Assembly: GCF_016902615.1 (NCBI RefSeq)
Contig: NZ_JACJMB010000020.1
Coordinates: forward strand, 1-40,963
Direction: 5' to 3'
Source of the DNA: Collinsella tanakaei
Lineage (GTDB): Bacteria; Actinomycetota; Coriobacteriia; Coriobacteriales; Coriobacteriaceae
Length of the DNA: 40,963 nucleotides
The stretch's first letter is position 1; the number at the start of each line of letters is the position of its first letter. Below, one piece after another: positions 8,186-17,872 of the stretch. A program made the translations under genes and the position numbers. Under the pieces are notes generated by a model. That model ran no database searches. It worked only from the letters and a program-made list of their open reading frames with translations, and was not told the origin of the DNA.

Positions 8186-10213
8186 ATGGCGCGCCCGCTG
8201 TCCCCCGAGGGGCTTCCCACATCGAGCGTCACGGTGTCGCCCTTCGACACCCGCGCCGCCGCGGCCCATGTCGCGCAGGCAGGGGAGGGCGGCGCCCTCT
8301 CGATTGCCGACCAGGTGGCGCAGGTGCCCACGAGCCCGGGGTGCTACCTGTGGAAGGACGCCGAGGGCACCGTCATCTACGTGGGCAAGGCCAAGAACCT
8401 GCGCGCCCGCATGAAACAGTACGTGCAGCTGTCCGATGACCGCGAGAAGATCCCGCTCATGATGCAGATCGTGGCGAGCTTCGACTACATCGTCGTCGAC
8501 TCCGAGCACGAGGCGCTCGTGCTCGAGCGCAACCTTATCGGGCAGTACCATCCCTATTTCAACGTCGACTACAAGGACGACAAGAGCTATCCCTATATCG
8601 CCGTCACGCACGCCGACCTGTTTCCCGCCATCAAGTACACGCGCGAGAAGCACAAGCCCGGCACGCGCTACTTCGGCCCCTACACCGACGCGCGCGCCGC
8701 GCGCGAGATGATCGACACGCTGCGCAAGGTCACGCCGATCTGCTCGGCGACCTGTGCGGAGTGGAAGCGCGTGCGCCGGCTGCTCGCCAAGCGCCCCGAC
8801 GATGCCGACATCATCGGGCTGGTGTGCGCGCAGAAGGGCCGGCCCTGCTTCGACTATCACGTGGGCCGCGGCCCGGGCGTGTGCGCGGGCATGATCTCGC
8901 CGGACGAGTACGCCGCCAACGCGCGCCGCGTGGAGCGCTTCTTGTCCGGGCAGCGCCGCGAGCTGGTGGGCGAGCTGAAAGACGAGATGGCCGAGGCCGC
9001 CGCCGACCTCGACTTCGAGCGCGCCGGCCGCATCAAGCGGCGCCTCGAGGTGATCGATGGGCTCGACGACCGCCAGCAGGTGGTGTTCCCCACGAGCGTG
9101 GACATCGACCTTGTCGGCTTCTACCGCGAGGAGACCATCGCGGGCGCCTGCGTGTTCGTGGTGCGCGAGGGCCGCACGGTCCGCACCTGCGAGTTTATTT
9201 TGGACAAGGGCCTCGACGTGCCCGAGGAGGAGCTCACCGCCGGGTTCGTCAAGCGCTACTACGACGAGACGGCAGACATCCCCGCCGAGGTCGATGCGGC
9301 TTGCGAGCTGGAGGACGCCGAGCTCATCGGCGAGTGGCTGACCGAGAAGCGCGGGCGCAAGTGCACGCTGCACCGTCCGCAGCGCGGCGAGAAGCGCCAT
9401 CTGCTCGTGACGTGCGAGCGCAACGCCCGCCATGCCCTCATGCGCTACATGATGCGCACGGGCTACGCCGACGACCGCACGAACCAGGCGCTGCTGCAGC
9501 TGGAGAGCGCGCTTGCCCTCGACGCGCCGCCGATGCGCATCGAGTGCTTCGACATTTCGACCATCCACGGTCGCTTCACGGTGGCCTCGATGGTCGTGTT
9601 CACGAACGGCAAGCCCGACAAGAGCCAGTACCGCCGCTTCAAGATCAAGACGCCGCTTACCGAGGCGAACGACTTCGTGTCCATGTCCGAGGTGCTCGGG
9701 CGCCGCTATGCGCCGGAGCGCATGGCCGACGAGCGCTTCGGCAGCCGCCCGGACCTGCTCGTGGTCGACGGCGGCAAGCCGCAGCTGACGGCGGCCATGC
9801 GGCAGCTCGAGCAACTCGGGCTCGACATCCCGGTCTGTGGCCTTGCAAAGGCCGACGAGGAGGTGTTCGTCCCCTGGGATGACACGCCGGTCGTGCTGCC
9901 GAACGGATCGGCCTCGCTCTATCTCATCAAGCAGGTGCGCGATGAGTCGCACCGCTTCGCCATCACGTTCCACCGCGAGCTGCGCGACCGCGCCATGACG
10001 GTGTCGGTGCTCGACGAGGTGGAGGGCGTAGGTCCCACGCGCAAGCGCGCCATCATGCGGCACTTCGGCTCCATGAAGAAGCTCCGCGCCGCGAGCGTGG
10101 AGGAGATCGCCGCCGTCAAGGGCGTGCCCGCGCAGGTGGCGCAAGCCGTCTACGACACGCTGCGCGCTTGGGAGGCCGAGCGCGCGCGGGCGCAGGGAGA
10201 CGACGAGGCGTAG
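8186..10213 (+). CDS. uvrC: Excinuclease ABC subunit C (UvrC)
   Basis: 675-residue nucleotide-excision-repair nuclease that makes both incisions around a UvrB-marked lesion. GIY-YIG domain about residues 45-130 (PGCYLW, IYVGKAKNLRARM). UvrB-binding UVR motif near 270-300 (ADLDFERAGRIKRR). RNase H-like domain with ECFDIS and LLVVDGGKPQL. Helix-hairpin-helix tail from EGVGPTRKRAIM. It is longer than most (about 600): some 40 extra residues precede the GIY-YIG domain, and about 25 are inserted in the cysteine region. Cysteines sit at 186, 190, 214, 221 and 233. The canonical third Fe-S ligand, eight residues after Cys221, is Gly229 (GRG for GRC). ATG 8186 has only a distant GAGGA; a later start cannot be excluded. 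It follows the ATP-grasp gene by 2 bases. Confidence 0.96.
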   Translation: MARPLSPEGLPTSSVTVSPFDTRAAAAHVAQAGEGGALSIADQVAQVPTSPGCYLWKDAEGTVIYVGKAKNLRARMKQYVQLSDDREKIPLMMQIVASFDYIVVDSEHEALVLERNLIGQYHPYFNVDYKDDKSYPYIAVTHADLFPAIKYTREKHKPGTRYFGPYTDARAAREMIDTLRKVTPICSATCAEWKRVRRLLAKRPDDADIIGLVCAQKGRPCFDYHVGRGPGVCAGMISPDEYAANARRVERFLSGQRRELVGELKDEMAEAAADLDFERAGRIKRRLEVIDGLDDRQQVVFPTSVDIDLVGFYREETIAGACVFVVREGRTVRTCEFILDKGLDVPEEELTAGFVKRYYDETADIPAEVDAACELEDAELIGEWLTEKRGRKCTLHRPQRGEKRHLLVTCERNARHALMRYMMRTGYADDRTNQALLQLESALALDAPPMRIECFDISTIHGRFTVASMVVFTNGKPDKSQYRRFKIKTPLTEANDFVSMSEVLGRRYAPERMADERFGSRPDLLVVDGGKPQLTAAMRQLEQLGLDIPVCGLAKADEEVFVPWDDTPVVLPNGSASLYLIKQVRDESHRFAITFHRELRDRAMTVSVLDEVEGVGPTRKRAIMRHFGSMKKLRAASVEEIAAVKGVPAQVAQAVYDTLRAWEAERARAQGDDEA

Positions 10214-10736
10214 CGGGTGCGCCGAGCATGGGGCGCGCTGCCGGGGACGCGCGGGAGCAGCGGATGCCGGCGATATCCGAAAAGGAGCGCATCGGGAAGA
10301 TGCCGTCGTGCCGGCGCTGCAAGCTTTTGGCGGCGGGGTTCTCGGGCGCCGCGCGCCAGCGGTCGTTTGCCGCCCGCCGGGCGCTCATGTACGCCGGTTT
10401 TAGGTCAGCCTGCGCGCGGCTTCGCGGCAAAGGCACGCGCAGACCGCAATCGGCGCAGGTAGCACGGGGCGCGCGGCTCCGCCGTTGGGCCCCGGGTTTC
10501 GGGCAGGAACCTAAAAGCGTCCTGCAGGAGCAGGTGCCGGGCGCGCACCCTCCTCGGTCCTTGCGGATAAGTCGAACAGCGATCCGTCCGACGGTTGTTC
10601 GGGTATCGAGCGAGAAGAGCGCGTGATGATATGTTTCTCCGTTACTCGCACTTCGGGTTCAAGCGCGTTTTTCGGCAGACGGGTGGGGGTATATCGAACC
10701 GAGCGCGAGAGGGTGCAGGCCGAAAAGGTTTAGACC

Positions 10737-10831
10737 AGTACCAGCGCGTCATCATTGCCATGGCGCTCACCCGCAACCCCTCGCTCGTCATCTGCGACGA
10801 GCCCACGACGGCGCTCGAGGCGCAAAGAGCC
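10737..10831 (+). pseudogene. Relic of an Opp/Dpp-type ABC transporter ATPase
   Basis: About 31 codons read YQRVIIAMALTRNP followed by SLVICDEPTTALEAQ. This matches the stretch from just after the ABC signature through Walker B and the D-loop of peptide-transporter ATPases; compare [14 protein letters not shown] and [11 protein letters not shown] in oppD of this window. Walker A and an intact LSGGQ are missing, and the sequence ends abruptly after the D-loop, so it cannot be functional. It lies in the same frame as rapZ with no stop between, which could mislead gene finders into a fused start. Confidence 0.75.
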
Positions 10832-10873
10832 TGTCATATAACCCCGTCCCCGATGGAGACAGCCCGGCGCGGG

Positions 10874-10879
10874 TATACT
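10874..10879 (+). promoter_or_regulatory. Probable -10 box of rapZ
   Basis: TATACT (10874-10879) lies 40 bases before the rapZ ATG. No good -35 hexamer is seen at 16-18 bp spacing, so the promoter is tentative. It supports the ATG at 10919 rather than an upstream start in the ABC relic. Confidence 0.3.
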
Positions 10880-10918
10880 GAGGTGCGTGGCCGAAGACGC
10901 CGCAGAAAGAGGGTTCCC

Positions 10919-11860
10919 ATGAGCGACAGCACCAGCAACTCCATGACCGCAGCCGAGCTCGCCGACCGCGTGCCGGACATCGTCATCATCACGGGCCTGT
11001 CCGGCTCGGGCCGCACGCAGGCCATGCACGTGTTCGAGGACATGGGCTACTTCTGCATCGACAACCTGCCGCCCCGCCTCATCCTACAGCTCGCGGAGCT
11101 CGTGGGCATCAACGCGGGCATCGGCCGCCATCTCGCGGTGACGTGCGACCTGCGCAGCCAGGGGCTGTTCGACGAACTGCTCGATGCGATCCAGGAGCTG
11201 CGCGCCCACGAGATGAGCTGCAAGATCGTCTTCCTTGAGGCCTCCGACGAGGTCCTCATCCGCCGCTACAGCGAAAACCGCCGCCGCCATCCGCTCGCCA
11301 TGGCCGGCGAGACCACGGCCGACGCCATCCAGCGCGAGCGCGTCCAGCTCGCGAGCGTCCGCGACCGCGCCGACATGATCATCGACACGAGCCGCATGCG
11401 CACCACGGCGCTGCGCACCCGCCTGCGCCATGCGTTCTCCGAGCTCACCGACCAGCAGCTCATGGAGGTGCAGGTCTTCTCGTTCGGCTTCAAGCACGGC
11501 ATGCCCGTCGAGGCCGACCTCATGATTGACGTGCGCTTCCTGCCGAACCCCTTCTACGACCCCGAGATGCGCACGATGACGGGCCTGGATGAGAAGGTCG
11601 CGCGCTTCGTGTTGGACAACCCCAAGACGAAAGAGTTCCTGGACGCGTGGTTCCGCCTGCTCGACGCGGTGATGCCCGGCTACGTGGCCGAGGGCAAGCC
11701 GCAGCTGTCCATCGCCATCGGGTGCACGGGCGGCCAGCACAGAAGCGTGGCCATCGCCGAGGCCACGGCGCGCTACCTGGAGCGCCAGCAGTACCACGTG
11801 ACCATCTCGCATCGCGACCTGCCGCGCGCGAACCGCACGGCGACGGGCGAGGCGCACTGA
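10919..11860 (+). CDS. rapZ: RapZ/YvcJ-type RNase adapter and nucleotide-binding protein
   Basis: 313 residues, slightly longer than the usual 285-300. P-loop GLSGSGRTQ near residues 26-34; the Arg in place of the Walker Lys is common in actinobacterial homologues. The C-terminal domain carries IGCTGGQHRSVAIAE and HRDL, the conserved region that in E. coli RapZ binds glucosamine-6-phosphate and the GlmY/GlmZ RNAs. In Gram-positives the role is less clear; it is a nucleotide-binding protein linked to cell-wall metabolism and competence. The ATG is chosen from an AAAGAGG about 7 bases upstream. It precedes whiA; yvcK is not present in between. Confidence 0.93.
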   Translation: MSDSTSNSMTAAELADRVPDIVIITGLSGSGRTQAMHVFEDMGYFCIDNLPPRLILQLAELVGINAGIGRHLAVTCDLRSQGLFDELLDAIQELRAHEMSCKIVFLEASDEVLIRRYSENRRRHPLAMAGETTADAIQRERVQLASVRDRADMIIDTSRMRTTALRTRLRHAFSELTDQQLMEVQVFSFGFKHGMPVEADLMIDVRFLPNPFYDPEMRTMTGLDEKVARFVLDNPKTKEFLDAWFRLLDAVMPGYVAEGKPQLSIAIGCTGGQHRSVAIAEATARYLERQQYHVTISHRDLPRANRTATGEAH

Positions 11861-11975
11861 GCGGCTTCGCCTGCCATGTGGAAATGGGGCGGCTCGAGGC
11901 CCTGCGTGCCGGCAGCCGTCTACGATGCGACAATAGGGAAGAGAAGAACACGTCCGCGTGCGAGGGGAGGCGTCC

Positions 11976-12914
11976 ATGTCGTTTACCGCAGAGGTCCGCG
12001 ATGAGCTTGCGCGCTGCGCGCCGACCTGCGAGTACTGCAATCTCGCGACGCTCGCCGCGCTCACCCGCGTGTGCGGCACCCTGAGTCTCGCCGGCCGGGG
12101 ACACTACCGCCTGCAGGTCGCCACCGAGACCGGCGCGGTCGCTCGGACCATGATCGGCCTTACGCACCAGATCTTGAAGCTGAAGACGGAGTTCACGGTG
12201 AGAAAGAGCGTGCTCCACCGGGTGCGCAACTACCTCATCGCCCTGCCGGATCAGCCTGACCTCGAGAAGGCGCTCGTGCTGCTCGGCATCCTCGATCGCT
12301 CCGGCGCGCTCGTGCGCGGTGTGCCCCATCATATCGTGGCGCGCGACTGCTGCCGGCTCGCCTACATCCGCGGCGCACTGATCGCGGGCGGTTTCGTGGC
12401 CGACCCGCGCGGAGACTTCCATCTCGAGATATCGGTGCAGGGCGAGGACCTTGCGCAAGGGCTCGCCGACCTCATCGGGCAGGTCGGCATCCGCGCACGC
12501 GTGAACCGCCGGCGGGGGGCGTACGCGGTCTACATCAAGAGCGCCCAGGACATCCTGCAGCTGCTCATGCTTGTGGGCGCGAAGCGCTCGGTCGCCGAGA
12601 TCGAGGAGGCCCGCGTGGTGAAGTCGGTCAAAAACGACGTGAACCGCCGGGTGAACGCGGAGCTCGCGAACCAGGGGAGGAGCGCCGGCGCAGCTCAGCG
12701 CCAGCTCGAGCTCATCGACGAGGCGGAGGCGCTCGGGATTATCGACAGCATGCCCCGTGCGCTCAGCTCGTTTTGCGAGCTGCGCCGGGCACACCCCGAC
12801 CTGTCGCTGCGCGATCTCGGCGAGATTGCCGACCCCCCGCTCAGCAAATCGGCCCTGTACCATCGCGTCCTGCGCATCGAGAAGCTCGTCGAAGCGGCTC
12901 GATTGAACAAATGA
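11976..12914 (+). CDS. whiA: WhiA, DNA-binding cell-division/developmental regulator
   Basis: 312-residue WhiA. The N-terminus MSFTAEVRDELARC is the typical start of the LAGLIDADG-like part; the nuclease-like centre runs to about residue 210. The C-terminal helix-turn-helix is seen in LSLRDLGEIA and PPLSKSALYHRVLRI. In Streptomyces it activates sporulation-linked division genes, and in Bacillus it affects chromosome segregation and Z-ring assembly; this organism is probably non-sporulating. The start is ATG 11976, five bases after GGGGAGG; an ATG 18 bases upstream lacks such a site. 115 bp separate it from rapZ. Confidence 0.94.
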   Translation: MSFTAEVRDELARCAPTCEYCNLATLAALTRVCGTLSLAGRGHYRLQVATETGAVARTMIGLTHQILKLKTEFTVRKSVLHRVRNYLIALPDQPDLEKALVLLGILDRSGALVRGVPHHIVARDCCRLAYIRGALIAGGFVADPRGDFHLEISVQGEDLAQGLADLIGQVGIRARVNRRRGAYAVYIKSAQDILQLLMLVGAKRSVAEIEEARVVKSVKNDVNRRVNAELANQGRSAGAAQRQLELIDEAEALGIIDSMPRALSSFCELRRAHPDLSLRDLGEIADPPLSKSALYHRVLRIEKLVEAARLNK

Positions 12915-12938
12915 AGCGCTCCAATACCCTCTACGCTG

Positions 12939-12980
12939 GTGTTTTGAAGCGAATCAAACTCCCGAAAATTCTCAAAACAC
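12939..12980 (+). promoter_or_regulatory. Inverted repeat upstream of the gapA promoter
   Basis: GTGTTTTGA (12939-12947) and TCAAAACAC (12972-12980) are a perfect 9-bp inverted repeat with 24 bp between. It sits just before the gapA promoter and just after whiA. It may be an operator for a glycolytic regulator, or a weak whiA terminator; no T-run follows, so the operator reading is preferred. Confidence 0.4.
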
Positions 12981-12990
12981 GCCGTTTGTC

Positions 12991-13020
12991 GTGAAACTGG
13001 AAGGGAAAAAACGGTATATT
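12991..13020 (+). promoter_or_regulatory. Probable gapA promoter
   Basis: GTGAAA (12991-12996), an 18-bp spacer and TATATT (13015-13020). The A-rich spacer and strong -10 box suit a highly expressed glycolytic gene. Transcription would start near 13027, giving a leader of about 65 nt. Confidence 0.5.
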
Positions 13021-13037
13021 CTAAGAGGTTTGTTTGT

Positions 13038-13074
13038 AGGCCTCAGCGGCAGGCAAGGGAACCTGCGGGGGCCT
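13038..13074 (+). promoter_or_regulatory. Stem-loop in the gapA 5' leader
   Basis: AGGCC (13038-13042) pairs with GGCCT (13070-13074), and inside it GCAGG (13049-13053) pairs with CCTGC (13062-13066) around an 8-nt loop. The structure ends 5 bases before the AAAGGAG ribosome site (13079-13085). It probably protects the abundant gapA mRNA or tunes its translation. Confidence 0.4.
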
Positions 13075-13091
13075 CGCGAAAGGAGACAAGC

Positions 13092-14117
13092 ATGGCAGTA
13101 AAGGTTGCGATTAACGGCTTTGGCCGCATCGGTCGTCTCGCGTTCCGCCAGATGTTCGGCCACGAGGGCTCCGAGATCGTCGCTATCAACGACCTCACCT
13201 CTCCCGATATGCTCGCGTACCTCCTGAAGTACGACTCCACGCAGGGCAACTACGCTCGCGACCACAAGATCACCTCTGACGAGAACTCCATCACGGTCGA
13301 CGGCAAGCAGATTACCATCTACAAGGAGGCCGACGCCAAGAACCTCCCGTGGGGCGAGCTGGGTGTCGACGTCGTGCTCGAGTGCACCGGTTTCTACACC
13401 TCCAAGGCCAAGGCCCAGGCTCACATCGACGCCGGCGCCAAGAAGGTCGTCATCTCCGCTCCGGCCGGCAACGACCTGCCCACCATCGTCTACAACGTCA
13501 ACCATGAGACGCTGACGGCTGAGGACAACATCATCTCCGCCGCTTCCTGCACCACCAACTGCCTCGCCCCGATGGCCAAGGGTCTGAACGACTTCGCCCC
13601 CATCGTCGCTGGCATCATGACCACCATTCACGCCTGGACCGGCGACCAGATGCCGCTCGACGGCCCGCAGCGCAAGGGCAATAAGCGCCGCAGCCGCGCC
13701 TGCGCCATCAACATCGTCCCGAACAGCACCGGCGCCGCCAAGGCCATCGGCCTGGTCCTGCCCGAGCTCAACGGCAAGCTCATCGGTGCCGCCCAGCGCG
13801 TCCCGACCCCGACTGGCTCGCTGACCAACCTCTACGCCGTCGTCGACAAGAAGGTCACCGCTGACGAGGTCAACGCCGCCATGAAGGCTTACGCCGAGAC
13901 CATCCCCGACACCTTCGGCTACAACGAGGACGACATCGTTTCCACCGACATCATCGGCGAGACCCACGGCTCCATCTTCGACGCCACCCAGACCATGTGC
14001 AACGATCTGGGCAACGGCCAGACCCTGGTGCAGGTCGTCTCCTGGTACGACAATGAGAACTCCTACACCTCTCAGATGGTCCGCACCATCAAGTACTTCG
14101 AGAAGTTCGTCGGCTAA
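13092..14117 (+). CDS. gapA: Glyceraldehyde-3-phosphate dehydrogenase
   Basis: 341-residue GAPDH converting glyceraldehyde-3-phosphate, NAD+ and phosphate to 1,3-bisphosphoglycerate in the cytoplasm. Rossmann motif [12 protein letters not shown] at residues 7-18; catalytic Cys153 in [10 protein letters not shown]; substrate-binding [12 protein letters not shown]. Full family length. Strong AAAGGAG ribosome site 6 bases before ATG. Codons are strongly biased, as in highly expressed genes. First gene of the gapA-pgk-tpiA-gpmI cluster, but separated from pgk by a terminator. Confidence 0.98.
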   Translation: MAVKVAINGFGRIGRLAFRQMFGHEGSEIVAINDLTSPDMLAYLLKYDSTQGNYARDHKITSDENSITVDGKQITIYKEADAKNLPWGELGVDVVLECTGFYTSKAKAQAHIDAGAKKVVISAPAGNDLPTIVYNVNHETLTAEDNIISAASCTTNCLAPMAKGLNDFAPIVAGIMTTIHAWTGDQMPLDGPQRKGNKRRSRACAINIVPNSTGAAKAIGLVLPELNGKLIGAAQRVPTPTGSLTNLYAVVDKKVTADEVNAAMKAYAETIPDTFGYNEDDIVSTDIIGETHGSIFDATQTMCNDLGNGQTLVQVVSWYDNENSYTSQMVRTIKYFEKFVG

Positions 14118-14150
14118 CGAACGACTGAAGAGCTTCTAGCGTCTTGAATT

Positions 14151-14202
14151 GAGAGGGCGCGGCCTCAAGGCGAATGCCCTAGGTCGCGTCCTCTCTTTCA
14201 TT
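14151..14202 (+). terminator. Terminator/attenuator between gapA and pgk
   Basis: GAGAGGGCGCGGCCT (14151-14165) pairs with AGGTCGCGTCCTCTC (14181-14195) as a 15-bp stem with two G-U pairs, followed by TTTCATT. As pgk lacks an obvious promoter of its own here, partial read-through is likely and would set gapA expression above the downstream genes. Confidence 0.75.
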
Positions 14203-14249
14203 CCGTACGGGCCTTTGCGCCCGCCCGGCAAGAGAAAGGTAGATTGCAC

Positions 14250-15432
<1,183 letters not shown>

Positions 15433-15443
<11 letters not shown>

Positions 15444-16203
15444 CCGTGTCCGCCTGATTGCAGGCAACTGGAAGATGAACAACGACGTGGCCGAGGCCGC
15501 CAAGCTCGCTGACGAGCTGGCCGAGGCTTTGAACGAGGTGCCCGCAGGCGTCGAGGTCGTCGTCTGCCCGCCGACCATCGACATCACGACCGTGCACGAC
15601 CGCATCCAGGCCGCGCCCGTGAAGCTCGGTGCCCAGAACGTGTACTGGGAGGAGAAGGGCGCCTACACCGGCGAGTCCTCCTGCGCGATGCTGAAGTCCG
15701 CCGGCTGCACCTACTGCATCATCGGCCACTCCGAGCGCCGCGACTACTTCCATGAGACCGACGCCGACGAGAACAAGAAGGCCAAGGCCCTCATCGCCGC
15801 CGGCATCACCCCGATCTTCTGCTGCGGCGAGTCGCTCGAGACCCGCGAGGCGGGCGAGCACGTCTCCTTCGTGTGCGCGCAGATCAAGGCCGGCCTCGAG
15901 GGCATCGAGCTCACGAGCGCCGATCAGCTGGTCATCGCCTATGAGCCCATCTGGGCCATCGGCACGGGCAAGACCGCCACGGCGGCCGACGCCCAGGAGG
16001 TCTGCGGCGCCATCCGCGCCACCCTCGTCGAGATCTTCGGCGAGCAGCTCGCCGGCGGCATCCGCGTCCTGTACGGCGGCTCCGCCAAGCCCGAGAACAT
16101 CGCCGGCTTCCTCGCTGAGGAGGACGTCGACGGCGCCCTCGTGGGCGGCGCTTCGCTCAAGGCCGACGCGTTCTCCGCGATGGTCGAGAAGGCGGGGGAG
16201 TAG
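15433..16203 (+). CDS. tpiA: Triosephosphate isomerase
   Basis: 256-residue TIM barrel interconverting dihydroxyacetone phosphate and glyceraldehyde-3-phosphate. Catalytic residues are visible: Lys in GNWKMN (residues 11-16), His in IGHSERRDYF (about 96-105), Glu in AYEPIWAIGTGK (about 165-176); the phosphate loop VLYGGSAKPEN is near the C-terminus. The ATG lies inside the end of pgk, with a GGAGTGGAGG stretch upstream. Length typical. Confidence 0.98.
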
Positions 16204-16206
16204 ACT

Positions 16207-17763
16207 GTGACCAAGCATCTTCCTGCACTTCTGGTCATCATGGACGGCTGCGGCCTGGCGCCCGAGGGCGCCGATAACGCCGTCGCCGCCGCGAACACCC
16301 CGTTCCTCGACAGCCTGTACGAGCAGTACCCCCACACCACGCTCGGTGCGTCCGGCGAGGACGTGGGCCTGCCCGACGGCCAGATGGGCAACTCCGAGGT
16401 GGGCCACCTGAACATCGGTGCCGGCCGCATCGTGTTCCAGGAGCTCTCCCGTATCAACAACTCCATCAAGGACGGTTCCATCCAGGAGAACGAGACGCTC
16501 GCCCGTGCCATGGACGACGTCGCCAAGACGGGCAAGACCCTGCACCTGCTCGGTCTCGTCTCCCCGGGCGGCGTGCACTCCATGCAGCGCCACGGCGAGA
16601 ACCTCGCCGCCATCGCCGCCATCCACGGCGTCGAGCACATCCGCTTCCACTGCTTCATGGACGGCCGCGACGTCGATCCGCATTCCGGTGCGGGTTACCT
16701 CGAGACCCTGAAGCAGAACCTCGAGGCGCTCTCCACCTACACGGGCGTCGACGCCCGCATCGCCACGGTCTCCGGCCGCTACTGGGCCATGGACCGCGAC
16801 AACCGCTGGGAGCGCGTCGAGCGCGCCTACGACGTCATCACCCTTCCGTGCGATGAGGACCGCGACCCCGTCGAGGGGGTGCGCGCCTACTACGAGAAGG
16901 ACGATCGCGGCGACGAGTTCGTCGAGCCGTTCGCGTGCCACAACGAGGGCGTGCACGACGGCGACGCCATGGTGTTCTTCAACTTCCGTCCGGACCGCGC
17001 CCGCGAGATGACGCGCGCCTTCACCGAGGTCGATTTCGACGGCTTCGAGCGCAAGGTCTTCGCCAAGCTCTCGCACTTCGTGTCCATGACGGAGTACGAC
17101 GATACGTTCAAGAACGTCGAGGTGGCCTTCCCCAAGACGTTCCCGCAGAACGTGCTCGCCGACGTCATCGCCCAAAACGGCCTCAAGCAGCTGCACACCG
17201 CCGAGACGGAGAAGTACGCCCACGTGACGTTCTTCCTGAACGGTGGCGTGGAGGAGCCCAAGGAGGGGGAGGAGCGCGTGCTCGTGCCCTCGCCGAAGGT
17301 CGCCACCTACGATCTGCAGCCCGAGATGAGCGAGCCGGAGGTTACCGAGAAGCTCGTCGAGGCCATCAACGAGGACCGCGCCGACTTCTACATCGTCAAC
17401 TACGCCAACTGCGACATGGTCGGTCACACCGGCGTGTTCGATGCCGCTGTCAAGGCGGTCGAGGCTGTTGACGACGGCCTGTCCAAGGTGATTCCCGCGA
17501 TCCTCGCCAAGGGCGGTTTCGCGCTCATCACCGCCGACCACGGCAACGCCGACCACATGTTCGACGTCGACGCCGAGGGTGAGAAGCACCCGTTCACGGC
17601 GCACACGACGAACCGCGTGCCGTTCATCGTGGTCGATCCCAAGGCGAAGCTCACGGGCATCGAGGACGGTCGCCTGTCCGACATCGCCCCGACGATGCTG
17701 ACCCTGGCAGGTCTCGAGCCCTCCGCCGAGATGACGGGCCGCGTGCTCGCCACCGAGGAGTAG
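16207..17763 (+). CDS. gpmI: 2,3-bisphosphoglycerate-independent phosphoglycerate mutase
   Basis: 518-residue, Mn-dependent mutase converting 3- to 2-phosphoglycerate; it belongs to the alkaline-phosphatase superfamily. VIMDGCGLAP at the N-terminus holds a metal Asp. Phospho-Ser63 is in DGQMGNSEVGHLNIGAGR. NFRPDRAREM and TADHGNADHM supply further substrate- and metal-binding residues. The start is GTG at 16207, six bases after GGGGGAG; only 3 bases separate it from tpiA. Length typical (about 510). Confidence 0.97.
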   Translation: MTKHLPALLVIMDGCGLAPEGADNAVAAANTPFLDSLYEQYPHTTLGASGEDVGLPDGQMGNSEVGHLNIGAGRIVFQELSRINNSIKDGSIQENETLARAMDDVAKTGKTLHLLGLVSPGGVHSMQRHGENLAAIAAIHGVEHIRFHCFMDGRDVDPHSGAGYLETLKQNLEALSTYTGVDARIATVSGRYWAMDRDNRWERVERAYDVITLPCDEDRDPVEGVRAYYEKDDRGDEFVEPFACHNEGVHDGDAMVFFNFRPDRAREMTRAFTEVDFDGFERKVFAKLSHFVSMTEYDDTFKNVEVAFPKTFPQNVLADVIAQNGLKQLHTAETEKYAHVTFFLNGGVEEPKEGEERVLVPSPKVATYDLQPEMSEPEVTEKLVEAINEDRADFYIVNYANCDMVGHTGVFDAAVKAVEAVDDGLSKVIPAILAKGGFALITADHGNADHMFDVDAEGEKHPFTAHTTNRVPFIVVDPKAKLTGIEDGRLSDIAPTMLTLAGLEPSAEMTGRVLATEE

Positions 17764-17788
17764 CCTCGAGCTCCCATCCGCATCGCGA

Positions 17789-17826
17789 GCCGCCAGCGCG
17801 CCACGTGCCGCTGGCGGCTTCTTTTA
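17789..17826 (+). terminator. Rho-independent terminator of the glycolytic cluster
   Basis: GCCGCCAGCG (17789-17798) pairs perfectly with CGCTGGCGGC (17809-17818), followed by TTCTTTTAT. It lies 25 bases after the gpmI stop. Confidence 0.85.
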
Positions 17827-17872
17827 TGGCGATGGGGGAAGTACAAGCGGACCCGCCGCCGACGAGGCCCGG

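Larger units (their letters stand above)
10214..10918. other. Decayed intergenic region between uvrC and rapZ
   Basis: Roughly 700 bp without an intact gene, in an otherwise tightly packed stretch. Open frames here give Arg/Ala-rich conceptual peptides with no family signature. The only recognisable coding trace is an ABC-ATPase fragment at 10737-10831. The region looks like the scar of a deletion or of decayed inserted genes. Confidence 0.6.

Noticed and set aside
10168-10626. 152-codon + strand frame overlapping the end of uvrC
   Set aside because: Starts inside uvrC, Arg/Ala-rich, no motif; lies in the decayed spacer.
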